Assembly (NCBI GenBank): GCA_030077755.1
Contig: JAQJZZ010000015.1
Span: 2,441,531-2,505,530 of the forward strand
Source of the DNA: Filosporella fistucella
Lineage: Eukaryota; Ascomycota; Leotiomycetes; Helotiales
Reading direction: 5' to 3'
Length of the DNA stretch: 64,000 nt
A program made the position numbers and the translations under genes. The notes beneath the pieces are model-generated. The model was not told the DNA's origin, made no database searches, and saw only the letters and a list, made by a program, of their open reading frames with translations. The first letter of the stretch is position 1. The number at the start of each line of letters is the position of its first letter. Below, one piece after another: positions 49,641 to 61,800 of this stretch.

Positions 49641-49717
49641 GGTTAACCCTAACCCCATAAATCCAGCCCACATAGCCGTCTAATTTATTTATAAATTATA
49701 TATAATAAAGCAAAACT

Positions 49718-49973
49718 ATGGCCTAATCTATCCCTTAAGTATTAGCTTATTTAATCGCATTAAATATGGAATTTAATATATTAATTTATATTCCATGCAA
49801 ATTTGCCATTACCCTAACCGTTATTATTCAATATTTATAAGACTAATATAAGACCGATATTAAATTATAAAAGCAAGTTAAAGAATATATATAAGAGTTT
49901 CCATTTATATATAATCATATTATAGTCTTATTATTAAAGGAGAATTTAGCACCCTAGCCTAATTATATTCCTC
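49718..49973 (+). pseudogene. Truncated 5' fragment of a telomere-linked helicase gene (TLH-C)
   Basis: An ATG at 49,718 starts a frame that aligns residue for residue with the start of the copy at 58,845: LAYLIALNMEFNILIYIPCK against LDYIITLNVKFSVLIYL-CK, through to ENLAP-PN. Similarity stops exactly at the hairpin at 49,974. Several in-frame TAA/TAG are present. It covers only the N-terminal zinc-finger-like (DUF3505-type) region. Confidence 0.6.
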
Positions 49974-50109
49974 CTCCATCATATGTATGATGGAGTTTTT
50001 TTTGGTGGGCTGATATAAGTAATATGGCCCGTGCCACCCCTATCTCTATCATATGTCGCGACATATGATGGAGTTCTTAGTTAGGAAGGCGGTGGCAGTG
50101 GCACGGGCC
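49974..50109. mobile_element. Nested inverted-repeat element (MITE-like)
   Basis: Three perfect inverted structures occur in 136 bp. A 10-bp stem CTCCATCATA/TATGATGGAG lies at 49,974-49,995. A 12-bp pair GGCCCGTGCCAC (50,026-50,037) and GTGGCACGGGCC (50,098-50,109) encloses a 22-bp palindrome (50,048-50,069, centred on TCGCGA). The GC-rich arms are unlike the surroundings. Mobility is inferred only from shape and from its position at the break of the TLH-C fragment. Confidence 0.55.
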
Positions 50110-50225
50110 AAAATCCGGGCAGAAAAAAAAGGGTTTAAATAGTTAATATACATTTAAGGAAATATATATCATTTTAATAACCTTTCTTCTTATTTGAGTC
50201 TAAATCTTAATTCGATTTATTTATA

Positions 50226-53200
50226 ATGTCACTACTAGTGCCACTACCCCTCTAAGCGGTCTTTATAATAAATGTAAAGTTCCACGTACTTATTTATATC
50301 ATAAACCACTATAATTGTGCAATTAAGCCTAAGACCCTCCCTTTATATCTTCTTTAAAAATATTACTTAGGGAAAACCGTTCGGAAAGAAGTATAAGAAT
50401 ATATTAATTAATGCCAATGCTAATATACTCCTTAGGATTTACCATTGCTATTGCCACGGTTAGTGCCATAGGCAATTCTCCCTATTCTTAACGGATTTAA
50501 ATGCCAAAAATGCCAATATCTTATGAGAAACCGAAAAGCGATGCGGGAATATGCGAATAAAGTCTATAATCAAAAGCGTTTACCCGATTCGGATCTCTTT
50601 ATTAATGTCTAACTCTAATCTTGGATCCGAGGGAAAGGAGAGCGGTATTAGGTAATAGACGTAACGCGATAAGCACGTGATTATAATAATTAAAGTGAAA
50701 ATTATAATAGCAATAGTAGTGAAGATGCGAGTATTATAATTAAAGTAAAAGTAAAAGAATGGCTTAAGAAGGAGGAGGAAGAGAAGGAGGAGGAGAAACA
50801 TGAAGCAAGTACGCTTGCTATAGAGACCGATCCATAGCTACGTTATATGGGGTGAGAGGAAATTCTTATAAGTTTAAAACACGGCTTGGTAAAGACGGCT
50901 AAGTTTATTGCCATTGCCACTATTAACGAGCTAAAGCTTTAAGAAATACTCTAGAGTTAGGAGCGGATCCTATAATGGAGTCTTAAGACCCTAAGGGCAA
51001 TGAGCCACTATAAGGATATTCTTAAGTGGTGGGCCTCCCTAAAGAATGAGGTAGCAAGCTAGCGACCGTTTAAAAGGCCAGAAAAGCAAATGATTATCCG
51101 ATATAGCCAAACCTTTATACGTTTCTTATATTATATCTTTTATATAATACCCGAGTCGATAAATAATAAGACTAAAACTAGTGTGGTATTCTCTAATATC
51201 CAAGTATAGCTACTTTATCAAGTCGTAAATATAATGGCAGTAGCAGAGAATAAGGACGCGATTAATATAACCCTCTTTATATTAATTCTTAGTCTTCTTA
51301 TATAAGATATGAGTTAATTATGTTAATATGAGAACCCTCTTATGCACTACCTTATAGTGCGTGGGGTTAATCTCCAAATAAAGACCTTTTACCCCTCGTT
51401 TTAATATATGCCTCTCTTAGCTCATATACTTTAAATAATTCGATTGATTCTACTCGAGGGCATACTCTCAAATCATGGCTAGCCTAGAATTAGAATCCTA
51501 AGCCGGAAGGATATTAGATAAAAGACTAGGGTAATAGCAATTACAATTTAGGACGCGCGGAAATTCCATCTTTATAAGGGTTTATTCTCACTAGCATCGA
51601 GTATTTTATCCTAGCTCATATATAAATAAAATCTCAACCGGACGTAGTTATTAGAGTCAAATATTTATTAGTCTAATAATCGAGCTTATATTTTTTATAA
51701 GGGAAAGGGAGTGGTAATGGCTCGAGTCCGGATAATGTGCTAAGCGTTAATAATTAAGCTTTAAGAGTTACTTTCCTAATTATTCCTTTCTTAGCACGTT
51801 CCGCCAGTATTACTCGCCAAAATCGTTAATAATATAGGAATAACCTAACAATTTTAGCGAAAAGGGTATACCTTTTTTAACCACCTAAAAAATACCGCGT
51901 GGAAAATTAATTAGGAGTTTTTATAGGAACGTATGCTATAAAATGGTAAGACATTAGTTAAAGGGGGTAGCAATAGCAATGACAATGGCAGTGATTAACT
52001 CTAATAGGCAAAGTAGCCATATAAGGCATATTTAGGGAAGGAAAAATAATTCTTACGTACGCTTCTCATTACCATGCATCTTATAAGAGGGCAGCCCGCA
52101 CGTAATCCTAAGATTGGCTCGGTTAAGTTCCGGAATAATACCACGTCTAGCCGGAACCTCTTTATAATTAATGGGCGAGTGGTAATGGTAATAATATATA
52201 ATAAGACATAAAAACGTTAAGGCAAGATCGAGTATATCTTTCGCTATTTTCCGGATAAGCTAAGCCAGGTTATCGCTTAATATCTTATTTATATCTTACC
52301 TTTCTCACGAGTTATTAATAAGAAATAGGCCGATTTCCTCTTTTAGGACAAATAGGGTCCGTGGATTAATGAGCAACTCTTAAAAGCTTTAATATTTATT
52401 ATAATAAAGCATTTTAGGGTCCGCTTAATAGTGGCCGGGTAGCGTCACATTGCTATTACCATTGCTAATAAATATTTATAGAAGGCGAGCCGGATATAGA
52501 AGTAAAACCAAGATAATGACGAAGAAGGGGGTCTTAGTAAGGGTAAGAGTAATAACGAGGTAAAGCAAAGTCTATTTAAGAATATTCTCATTTAGCAATT
52601 AGCCCACGGGAAATATATTACTAACTTATATTATGCGATTAATGGGGCTTTTCTTAATCGGCTCAGGCCGGATCTCGTGAATGCATATAATTAAGCATCT
52701 CAAGCGTGACACGCTTTTCTCTATCTTAAGTTAGCAGGACTAATAATGGCAATGGCTAGAAATATCGCCAAGCATTTAATAAGTTTATTATCCCGCGAAG
52801 CCAAGCAACCGAGGGTAGAGGGGGAAGGGCAAGCCATGGCTCTATAAGGACTTTAGAAGATATTAGGACCCGATGCTTAACCTCGCTTTACCAGCCAAGC
52901 CAAAGCTCTTAAATTAGTCCACTCTACTAATAAGAGCCAGCCACAAATTATTATCCTTGGTATTAATAATAGCAAGAGTTTACTCTTCTTCTCGGTAGCT
53001 GCTATGGTTTCTTATTAAATTATAATTATCGTGATTCCTTTCGCTACCTTAATTAATAACTTAATTGCTCAAGCACGAGAATATAAGCTTATATATGAGG
53101 AGTGGTAGTGGCAGCGCGAGTGGACCACCTTGCCATAACTTCTTATTATTAGTGCGGATCGAGTAATAAAAGGTGACTTCCTTCATTTTATAAAGGGGCT

Positions 53201-54460
53201 TGAGCTTAGTTAATAATTGGCTCACATTTTCTTTAACGAGTATCACGTAGCTATTATGGATACTTTATATTAAACCAAACTCCATAAGCTATAGCAATTG
53301 CGGTACTTGCACTACCGGTTTACGGGTCTTATTATAACGCTTTTACCTATCCTCGAACCTATCCTCCGGGCGAACCTTTTATTTAAATGCGCTTTAATTT
53401 ACCAATAATCTATAACGCGACCTATTACTCGGTATCGCGTAATTAAAAGCAAATCTAGTATTTAGAACACTATTAAGCCTTTGGTTTAAAGTCTATTATT
53501 ATTAACCGGGACACGTGATATAATTTATATTCGCAATTATACCGATAATAACTTGGTCGCTAAAGAGATAGACTGCTTATTTTATAAAGCTATAGCTATT
53601 AATAAGTAAGATTTATTAAACGAGTGGAATAGTAATAGTAGTAATGGCGGATAGATTATAGCAATAGGTATATTTGGGACCGGAATTGATATTATAGGAA
53701 TTATCTTTATAATTCACCTCGGCCGGCTATACGGGTTAACTAGTTTCATGTAATAAGCTAATCGCGGAAGCCGGGGTTAAGAGATTATGGATTTTATCAT
53801 AATTCTCCTTAGTTCTATTATTAATAGTAGCACATTTCCCCCTCCACGTTCCGATCTTCTTAATGCCTACTCTATTAAGGCTTAAGACGAAGCTACCCTC
53901 ACTGAGTTTTTAGAGAATTAAACGTGCCGGCGTGCTATTCTTATATAGCATCTTAATGGTCACGTTTATTAAATAAGTTACGTAGCCACTAATAATATCT
54001 TATGTAATCGGTGCCAAGAATCACTTAAGTAAAATAATTCCCCGATTCTCGAAACTCTAGCCTTTAATAATAATAGTAGTAGCAATTGCGATATTAGTGG
54101 TAATAAAGATAGCATTTAATAAGCGCTTTAACTTCGAGTGCACCATAATGAATAGCTCTAACGTTTCTACCAAGTCTTATATGGGTAATACGTCTTTTGC
54201 CAATTAATATTATCGGACCACGTCCAAGTATGCTATATGCACCGGGAATGTCCTTAAGCCGGAGCATATAACTATAGTTAAGAGGTATATACCTAGTGGC
54301 GAGGACGGCTTTAATTAGCTAAGGCTCATTAATGCTTTTAGTATAGGTTATCCCAAAGTATTTACACGGTAATTAAAGAAAAACTTCCTTGCACTTACCT
54401 ATATTTAATGCTCCCAAGCATTTTTTTCCTCTTCCAAATAGACCGCTTGCGTGAAATAAC
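50226..54460 (+). pseudogene. RIP-inactivated telomere-linked RecQ-like helicase (TLH-A)
   Basis: The ATG at 50,226 (MSLLVPLPL) leads into a C2H2-like N-terminal domain (FKCQKCQYLMRNRKAMREYA, then LFINVQLQSWI, ERYWVID) typical of the DUF3505-type region of fungal telomere-linked helicases. A middle domain (LYYAINGAFLNRLRPDLVNA) follows. Helicase motifs are present but damaged: motif I reads GINNSKS near 52,960; motif II reads NEYH at 53,234-53,245, where DECH would be expected, two G-to-A changes; motif III region FTGLIITLLPILEP; motif V GTGIDIIGIIFIIHLGRPYG near 53,690; motif VI damaged. The C-terminal Cys/His region (CYMHRECP) is near 54,240. Many in-frame stops. Plus orientation, towards the telomere. 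Confidence 0.82.
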
Positions 54461-54739
54461 CACTAAGGTGGGGTGGAATAAAGGGGAGTGGCAATAGCAG
54501 TGGATAAATTAAGAGGGATAATAAGATTTAAGTCGGTGGGAAGTAAATTGGATACGGGTTTAAAGGCAAGTTAGGAAGATATACCTCGAGATTTATAATA
54601 AGAAGCTTTAATAATAATAAACGTTTAATCCTTAAGAGTAGCTTTAATAAATATTAATTTCTAAGAGTAACCTTTTTAAACTTTCGTTTTTTGGCAATAG
54701 CTTTAAGAAATTTTAGATATTAAGAGTCTTTTGGCATAT

Positions 54740-55680
54740 TTAGAGTATATAATTGCAAAAAGCCACTCCTAAAAACCTTTGGCGCACTCGAAGCTAATAA
54801 AAAATAGCCACTACTAAAAACCTTTAATATATTTAAAGCAAATAGAAAATAGATAATTAAAAATTCCATTGCTAAAACTTAAAGCAAATAATGGAAAATT
54901 CCACTTTTAAAACCTATTGGCACACTTAAGGCAAATAGAAAATTTCATTACCAAAAACCACCGCTAAAACTCAAAGTAAATAGTTAAAAATTCCACTATT
55001 AAAACTTAATGAAAATTCCCTTATCAAAACTTAATAGCACACTTAAAGCAAATAATTAAAAATTCCATTATTAAAACTCAATAAAAATTCTACTGCTTAA
55101 ACCCAATAGCATACTCGAAGCAAATAAAAAACCCTATTGCTAAAACTTAATAAAAATTCCACTATTAAAACTCAATAAAAATTCCCTTACCAAAACTCAG
55201 TGGCATACTCGAAGCAAATAATTAAAAATTCCATTATTAAAACTTAATAAAAATTCCATTACTTAAATCCAATAGCACACTCGAAGCAAATAGGAAAACC
55301 CATTGCCAAAACTTAATAAAAATTCCACTATTAAAACTCAATAGCACACTCGAAGCAAATAAAAAAACCTATTGCCAAAACTTAATAAAAATTCCACTAT
55401 TAAAACCCAATGAAAATTCCACTGCCAAACCTAATAGCACACTTAAAGCAAATAGAAAAAAGCCATTGCTAAAACTCAATAGCACACTCGAAGCAAATAG
55501 AAAAAGCTATTGCCAAAACTCAAAGCAAACAATTAAAAATTCCACTACTAGAACTTAATAGCACACTTGAAGCAAATAATTAAAAAAGCCATTATTATTA
55601 ACCATTAGCCCAACTCGGAGCAAATATAAAAAGCTATTACCAAAACCATTAGCTATCCTTAAAGTAAATGAAAAAAGTAA
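54740..55680. repeat. Degenerate minisatellite
   Basis: Roughly a dozen imperfect units built from AAAAATTCCA, ATTAAAACTTAAT and AGCACACTCGAAGCAAATA occur with spacings of about 35-75 bp, in the same orientation. It directly follows TLH-A. Confidence 0.8.
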
Positions 55681-56267
55681 ATCGATTCCGGATATCGAGC
55701 CAATATTAGTAGCAATTTACTTTTAAATCCCTTGCCCTCATTGCTGGCAATCATTTTATACGCTAGAGTAAATGCTATCATAATAGCAAGGCCAAATTCT
55801 ATTATAATAGCAATAGTAGTAGACCAAGTGCCTATCCCTATCGCCTTCGCCTATTTATCAAGTCTCCCCCTTTACTTCTTAACTCCCAATTACTACTCTC
55901 TTGCAAACCTACCTTTTCTTATTAATAACCTCATATTATCACCAATTATCCTTTGCCATTCCCACTACTATTCCCAAATTAGGTATATTATACTTCTTGC
56001 TTTTTATTTTAGCGTCTTGCTTTTATAATTGCCACTATAGCTGCCACTATACATCTCGCTTATACCCACGATTACTAAAGTTAGAACCCATTTGCCTAAT
56101 AATAGTAAGAATTTTCCGCACTTATTTACTTTAGCTATAAAATTAAGGGTAAACTCTTATACATTGGGTTCTCTAGCCACTAAATGGCAGTGAATAGATA
56201 AGGTCTATTTACTTGGAAAATTTCCCCCTCCTATTATCGCTTAAAAAGCGAGCCCCTAGCCTATTAC

Positions 56268-56311
56268 TCCCACTCCCACTCCTACTCCTACTCCCACTCC
56301 TACTACCACTC
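56268..56311 (+). repeat. (CTCCCA/CTCCTA)n microsatellite
   Basis: Seven hexamer units of CTCCCA or CTCCTA in a row, with C/T changes at one position. Confidence 0.85.
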
Positions 56312-56519
56312 TTAGCCACTTTACTCCCTTTATAATAATAACTCCACACTCCTTCTAGTGCCACTCTCCTTAAGTCAGGTATGCTTAAACCCCATTCCTA
56401 TAATCCCTACGCTTGGTTTTCTTAGTTTATAATTGCCATTGCATTTTAGCTAATAGTGATAGAAATCTTTTTAGGTTTTTTTCACTTTATAGCTTTAAGT
56501 GGATTATGAACTTGTAGGC

Positions 56520-56815
56520 CATTGGCACTGCTATTCCTAGCTTACTGGCATTCCCAGCTCACTACTAATTCCTAGCCCACTACTATTCCCATTTCATTTC
56601 ACTCCTATTCCCATTTTACTCCCGTTCCCATTTTATTATTATTCCCATTCCTATTTTATAACTATTCCTATTTTATTTCACTGCCATTCCTATTTTATTT
56701 TACTCCTATTCCCATTTTATTACTATTCCTATTCCTAGTTTACTCTTATTCCCATTTCATTTTACTCTTATTCCTAGTTTATTGCCATTCCTAGTTTATT
56801 ACCACTAATATTACT
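56520..56815 (+). repeat. TATTCCCATTTTA-type simple repeat
   Basis: About 25 degenerate copies of ATTCCCATTTTA, ATTCCTAGTTTA and similar over 300 bp, ending just before the pseudogene start at 56,851; possibly its promoter region. Confidence 0.7.
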
Positions 56816-56850
56816 TATAGGAACTCAATTATTTCGCTACCACCGTTAAA

Positions 56851-58143
56851 ATGCGCCCCGAGAAGAATCTGGAAAATTAGGAATTTTATAATATAATTGG
56901 CGATAAGGGTAAAGTCACTAAGTATAACCTATTTAATACGCTTGGCCTTAATCCTGCTATTGCCACCTTTAATCTTTTTACGCTATATAGTGCTTAGAAT
57001 TAAGTAACGCGCCACCGTTATAAGAATACTATTATTAGGTTTCCTAGCATTATTCTTTTTTTCCCTTCTTTGGCTTAGGTTAACTCTACTTACGATTATT
57101 TAAGCTCTAATGCTACTGCCTTTAATATAGCAATATGCTAGTAGCGCCTAGTCTATATTAGCACTTTCCATTCTCATTTACTAGTCGGTGATATTAAAGT
57201 CTTCGGTCGTCTTCCTACCACTAGCACTAGCTCATCTAATACTCGTGCCTCTACCTTTACCTCTACCACTACGGCTGGTCCTTCCACTCCACGGGCTACC
57301 GCTAGTGCTAGCGCCAAAAAGCCGTCTCACACTTAATCTTTTAATCCTGGTTTAAGCTCTTTCCTAGGCATTAGCACTAATGCCGACCCATGGACCATTA
57401 GTTTAAAAGATGACATTGCTACCACTAGTATAAAGAGAAAGAGGAAGACTAGAGCCACTAGCAAAGAATACCCTTTACCTTTTATTAGCCGTGGCAATAG
57501 TAAAGGCAAAGGCAAGGAACCATACGATCCTCGTAACCCTTATACTATTAGTGGGGATAATACATATTCTCTTAGCAGTGGCTTTTATAATAATACTAGT
57601 AATAAACATAATTTAGATAATAACTATATTTTCGCTAATCCCTTTCCCGATTATACTGCCACTATTAAAGCTAGTTACCGCTATAGAGAAGCTGCTGCTA
57701 TAAAGAGCAGTAAAGCACGTCGTCGATCCAATCGTGCTATTACCTTATTTATCACTAGTGCCTCGGCCAATACCAGCCAACGTCCTTCTCATCCTTTTAA
57801 TCCTATTCCCATTACTAATCGCAATTCTTTTTAACGTCTCCCTGCCATTGCCAACCCTTAAACTATAGTGTATATTCGAGTTAATATTTAAAACCCTAAT
57901 GGCATTATGAATTTTGCTAATCGCGTTACCATCGACCATTAAAATATTATTATCGCCAGTTTTAATGCTCGTGGTTAAATCTTTTTTAGAGTCACTCGTG
58001 ATTTTATTAATGGTCCTATCGCTATACCCAATGCCACTGCTATAAACTTTAATAATATCTTATTCCGCCCTTTATATAATAATCTCATTACTAATGAGGT
58101 TCGAGACCTGGTTAAGCAGCACTACCGATTACCCCTATATTGA
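56851..58143 (+). pseudogene. 430-codon gene with 12 RIP-type nonsense codons and no frameshift
   Basis: A frame from the ATG at 56,851 (MRPEKNLEN) to TGA at 58,141 has 12 internal stops: five TAG and seven TAA, no TGA. Only two Gln codons remain (in TSQR and VKQH). No indel is needed over 1.29 kb. The N-terminal third reads like a small globular domain (YNIIGDKGKVTKYNLFNTLG, FHSHLLVGDIKVFGRLP). The middle is Ser/Thr-rich and basic (SIKRKRKTRATSKEY, GNSKGKGKEPYDPRNPY). The C-terminus contains IMNFANRVTID and ITNEVRDLVKQHYRLPL. No known family. Its place between two TLH copies suggests a subtelomeric repeat-family gene. Confidence 0.7.
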
Positions 58144-58844
58144 CGACCATAAATTCTTTTGCCAACTGCCACTGCTTGGCTTCTTTTATAATAGGGTTTT
58201 TATGTTTTTAAGCGTAGGCGTTGGCAGTGAAATTGGGTTTTTTCACTTGCTAGGTTTTTTTTTTAGGTTTTTGATTTAGGAGGTTAATAATTACTATTGC
58301 CACTAGCTGCTAAATACCCTATATATAGATGCAGCTAGAGGCATATGGGAATATAAATTTTTAAGAATAATAATATAATTTGATTAAATGTAAAAAATAA
58401 TAAGATAAAAATCTTAACTTTATTAATAAGGATTTCTTTTTCTTTTTTATTTAAAGGGAAAATATAAAGGTTAAACTGGTAGTGGAACTGGCAGTAGCAT
58501 TGGTAGTGGCATTGGCAATAAATAACAAAATTAAAAATTAAAAATAAAATTACTTTTTATACTTGAAAAATTTGAATTATATATTTATTAATCTTTTAAT
58601 ATAAAATAATTTTATATATTAAAAGTATAATTATTATAAATATTCTTAAAATATATAAATTTTAAGCTAACATTAGTTATCGTTATTCACACCGTGAATA
58701 GGTTTTTTTATAGTGGTGAAATTAAAGTATAGTCTATGCCTAGTCATAGCGTGAATGGGTTAATCCCAAGTAATCCTAAACCCATTATTACCGCCCACAT
58801 ATTGCCCAGAATTATTTCAAAATATTATAGATAGCCAAGGAGCC
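58144..58844. other. AT-rich upstream region of TLH-B
   Basis: No gene. The last 130 bp resemble the sequence before the TLH-C fragment (a GGTTTTTTT run, AAATTAAAGTATAGTCTAT, and a block ending in CCCACATA), supporting a shared TLH 5' flank. Confidence 0.5.
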
Positions 58845-61800
58845 ATGGCTCAATCCACCCCCGAAGCATTAGATTATATTATTACGTTAAACGTTAAGTT
58901 TAGCGTATTAATTTATTTATAGTGCAAATATGCAGTTTCGCCTATCGCCATTTCCCGACATTTGGGTAATAAGCATAAAACCCTAATCGAATTACGAAAA
59001 GAGTTAGATAAGTATATTTAAACATTTCCGTTTTAATATAATTATACTAGTATACGATTGCCTAATAATGGATTAGCGCCCTAGCCCATTATTCCCATTT
59101 TGGACGGCCATTTATATTAGGATTGCCCATATATGAGCTAGAATCGAGACGTTATATGATAATATGGGAATAAGATTTATAATAAGAAAAGGGTTTCCAA
59201 CGAAGAATTGTTTAAGATAATTAAGTTATAATTATGGTTCGATGATTAACGAGCCCGATATTAGATTGTCGACTAGAGTAAGTAATATAAGCAAGAGCGA
59301 TAGAGGCGCCGAGCCATAACACGTGATATTAAAGAAGAAACCGACGATTTAGACCATAATAATAATAATAATATTAATAATAGTGAGAGCGACTAGGATA
59401 ATATTAATGACCAGATTGTTTAAGACATTGAAAAATGGAAGGGTAAGGCCCAGGAGCGGCGATTGCGGATATTAAAAGAGGTGCCTATCGTTAAAATGGA
59501 TTCGTAATTACGGTATATAAAGTGGAATGAGGTATTAAGCCAATCTAAGCACAATTTGGTTAAGACATTCCATTATACCCGTATGCCCGACCTAAACGAA
59601 CCGCAATTAAAGCGATTATTACGTATATGGAATCGAATTTTAGAGCGTTATTTGGATATATTAAAAGCAACCGACCACAAAGACGCATTAAAGTGGTAGG
59701 CATTACCCAAAAATAAAGCCGCGGACTAGCGCCCATTTAAGTTACCATAAAATGCCAAAAGCGTTAATAAGTATAATGGAATTTTTGCATATTTCATTTA
59801 TTATATAATGCGTATAGCGCCATTAGAAAATCATATAGATAAAATAGGTATATTGGATTATTTTTAATAATTTAAATATAATTTCCAAAATATAATAGAA
59901 AATTTGACCACGATTATAAAAACCGGAGTAAGATATACTAACGCATAGTGGAAGTGCATTTAAAGAATCCGGAGTGAATTAGATAAAGAAATAGCAGATA
60001 ATAATATAGAAGATTAACCATTAACTAGTGCATTAATATGTTTGTGTATATTAACCATAATACAGGATATTAGCCGAATTGGATTATATTATTTACCCAT
60101 AATGCATTATTTAGCCATTTGAGGTATTGATAAGCAAAGCCAGTCATTACGATCCGCATTTTTTTATACGCCCATTTTAGCAGGCATATTATGGATTAAT
60201 CGATTAATTATATTAGAAGTGGCCGTCCCATGTGAGCTATAGCCGGAATTAAAATTGAATAATAAAGCCGATATCGATTCCGTGCCCGATTAAATCCATA
60301 AGTTATAATAGTTACATTTATATAAGGGTTCATTTTTACCTATATCTAATATTTTAACATAATTGGCCATGGGAAAGAAATTTAATAAAACGCACCAGTC
60401 ACCATCCAATATCCATTAGTCGGATAATAAATAAACGATTAATTATTTAGGCTAGCCAGTTATATTAGCCAAGGTCTAGAGCATATGTCACGCATTAATT
60501 AAAGAATTGCAGGAATTAATGAAAGTGTTAACATTTGGATCCCTAGTGCCCCCTATTAATTTGAGTCGAATTATTAATAATATGGCATGGAGCCAAGCAT
60601 TTCGGCGGCAGAATTTTAGTTTTATTAACCATGCCCAAAATCAGGACCAGGTAAGCGGGGATTATAAGTTTTTATTAAAGCGAGCACGGAAAAGAGAGGG
60701 CTAGTGGAGGTTATTAAGGATAAACCACGCCACTAAAAAAGTTGAGTGGGTAGATTCGCAAGTTATATCATATTTGACTAAGGAACGTCAATTTTTATGG
60801 AAATTAATGGTATATATGCATATTACCGGTATGTCCGCCTATTCTATCCATTATACGGTTATTTATTAGATTAGGAGGCCAGCCCGCACGTGGACCCGAA
60901 TTAGGATCCATTAAAGTAAGCAATAATATATATTCGGCACGCAATATATATATTATAAATGGTCGGATATATTTTTTAACCATATACAATAAGGCGCGGA
61001 AGAGAAGAGGGAATATAGAGTATATTATACGGTATTTATTAAACGATATTAGCCAAATCATAGCCCAGTATTTAATATGAGTTCGACCATTTGCCCGGGC
61101 ATTAGATTATCGTGAGTCGGAATATTTATTTAGGGATTTGCAAGGACCATGGGCCGGGGAGGAGTTAAGCCAGGCGTTAGGGAGCGTTATCAGAAAGCAT
61201 TTAGGAGTATATTTAAAGGCATCCGGATAAAGGCATACCGCAATTGGAATTGCCACCCGGAAGTTAATACGGGCTAGCAAGACGTGGGAAAAGGAGCATG
61301 AGGAGCCCGAAGATGGAGTTAAAGAGTTTGCCAAAGGAGATAATAATAAGGAATTAGAGTTGGATATATTTCGATATATTATGGTCTAATAGGTTTGATT
61401 TCCCTAGCCGGGCGGGGGAAATGATATATATAAAATATTTAATTAACATAGAGTATAGGCAATCCGGATATAGACGTAGGGTAGCGCAAGCGCATTATGC
61501 TATTAACGGGGCATTTTTATATCGATTAGGGCCCGAGTTAATCACGGCATATAAGCAAGCATTAATAGCATGGCATGGATTATGGAAGTTAGGCCGTAAT
61601 AACATTAGCAATAGTCATAATATAAGAGGAACCGGTCATTAACGTGAAGCCAGCTAGCAGTTAGTTAGTCGGCCTATTAAGAGAGAGCGGATTAAAGGAT
61701 CCGATCTAGCGTTAGTTGGATTATAGCGGATATACCATGATTCCCAAGCCAAACCACGATTAAAAGGATAGGCGTTAGCATTATAGTTAGTCCATTATCC

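Noticed and set aside
50580..50801. 73-codon minus-strand ORF of Leu/Phe/Ile
   Set aside because: Antisense of the Lys/Glu-rich linker in TLH-A, not a gene.
54740..55680. Possible CRISPR-like array because of regularly spaced short repeats
   Set aside because: Units are degenerate, spacing varies, the spacers are themselves repetitive, and the host is a eukaryote; it is a minisatellite.
55732..56134. Overlapping hydrophobic ORFs of 77-98 codons in the AT-rich zone
   Set aside because: Composition-driven Ile/Leu/Tyr-rich frames in simple-sequence DNA; one opens at a non-ATG codon.
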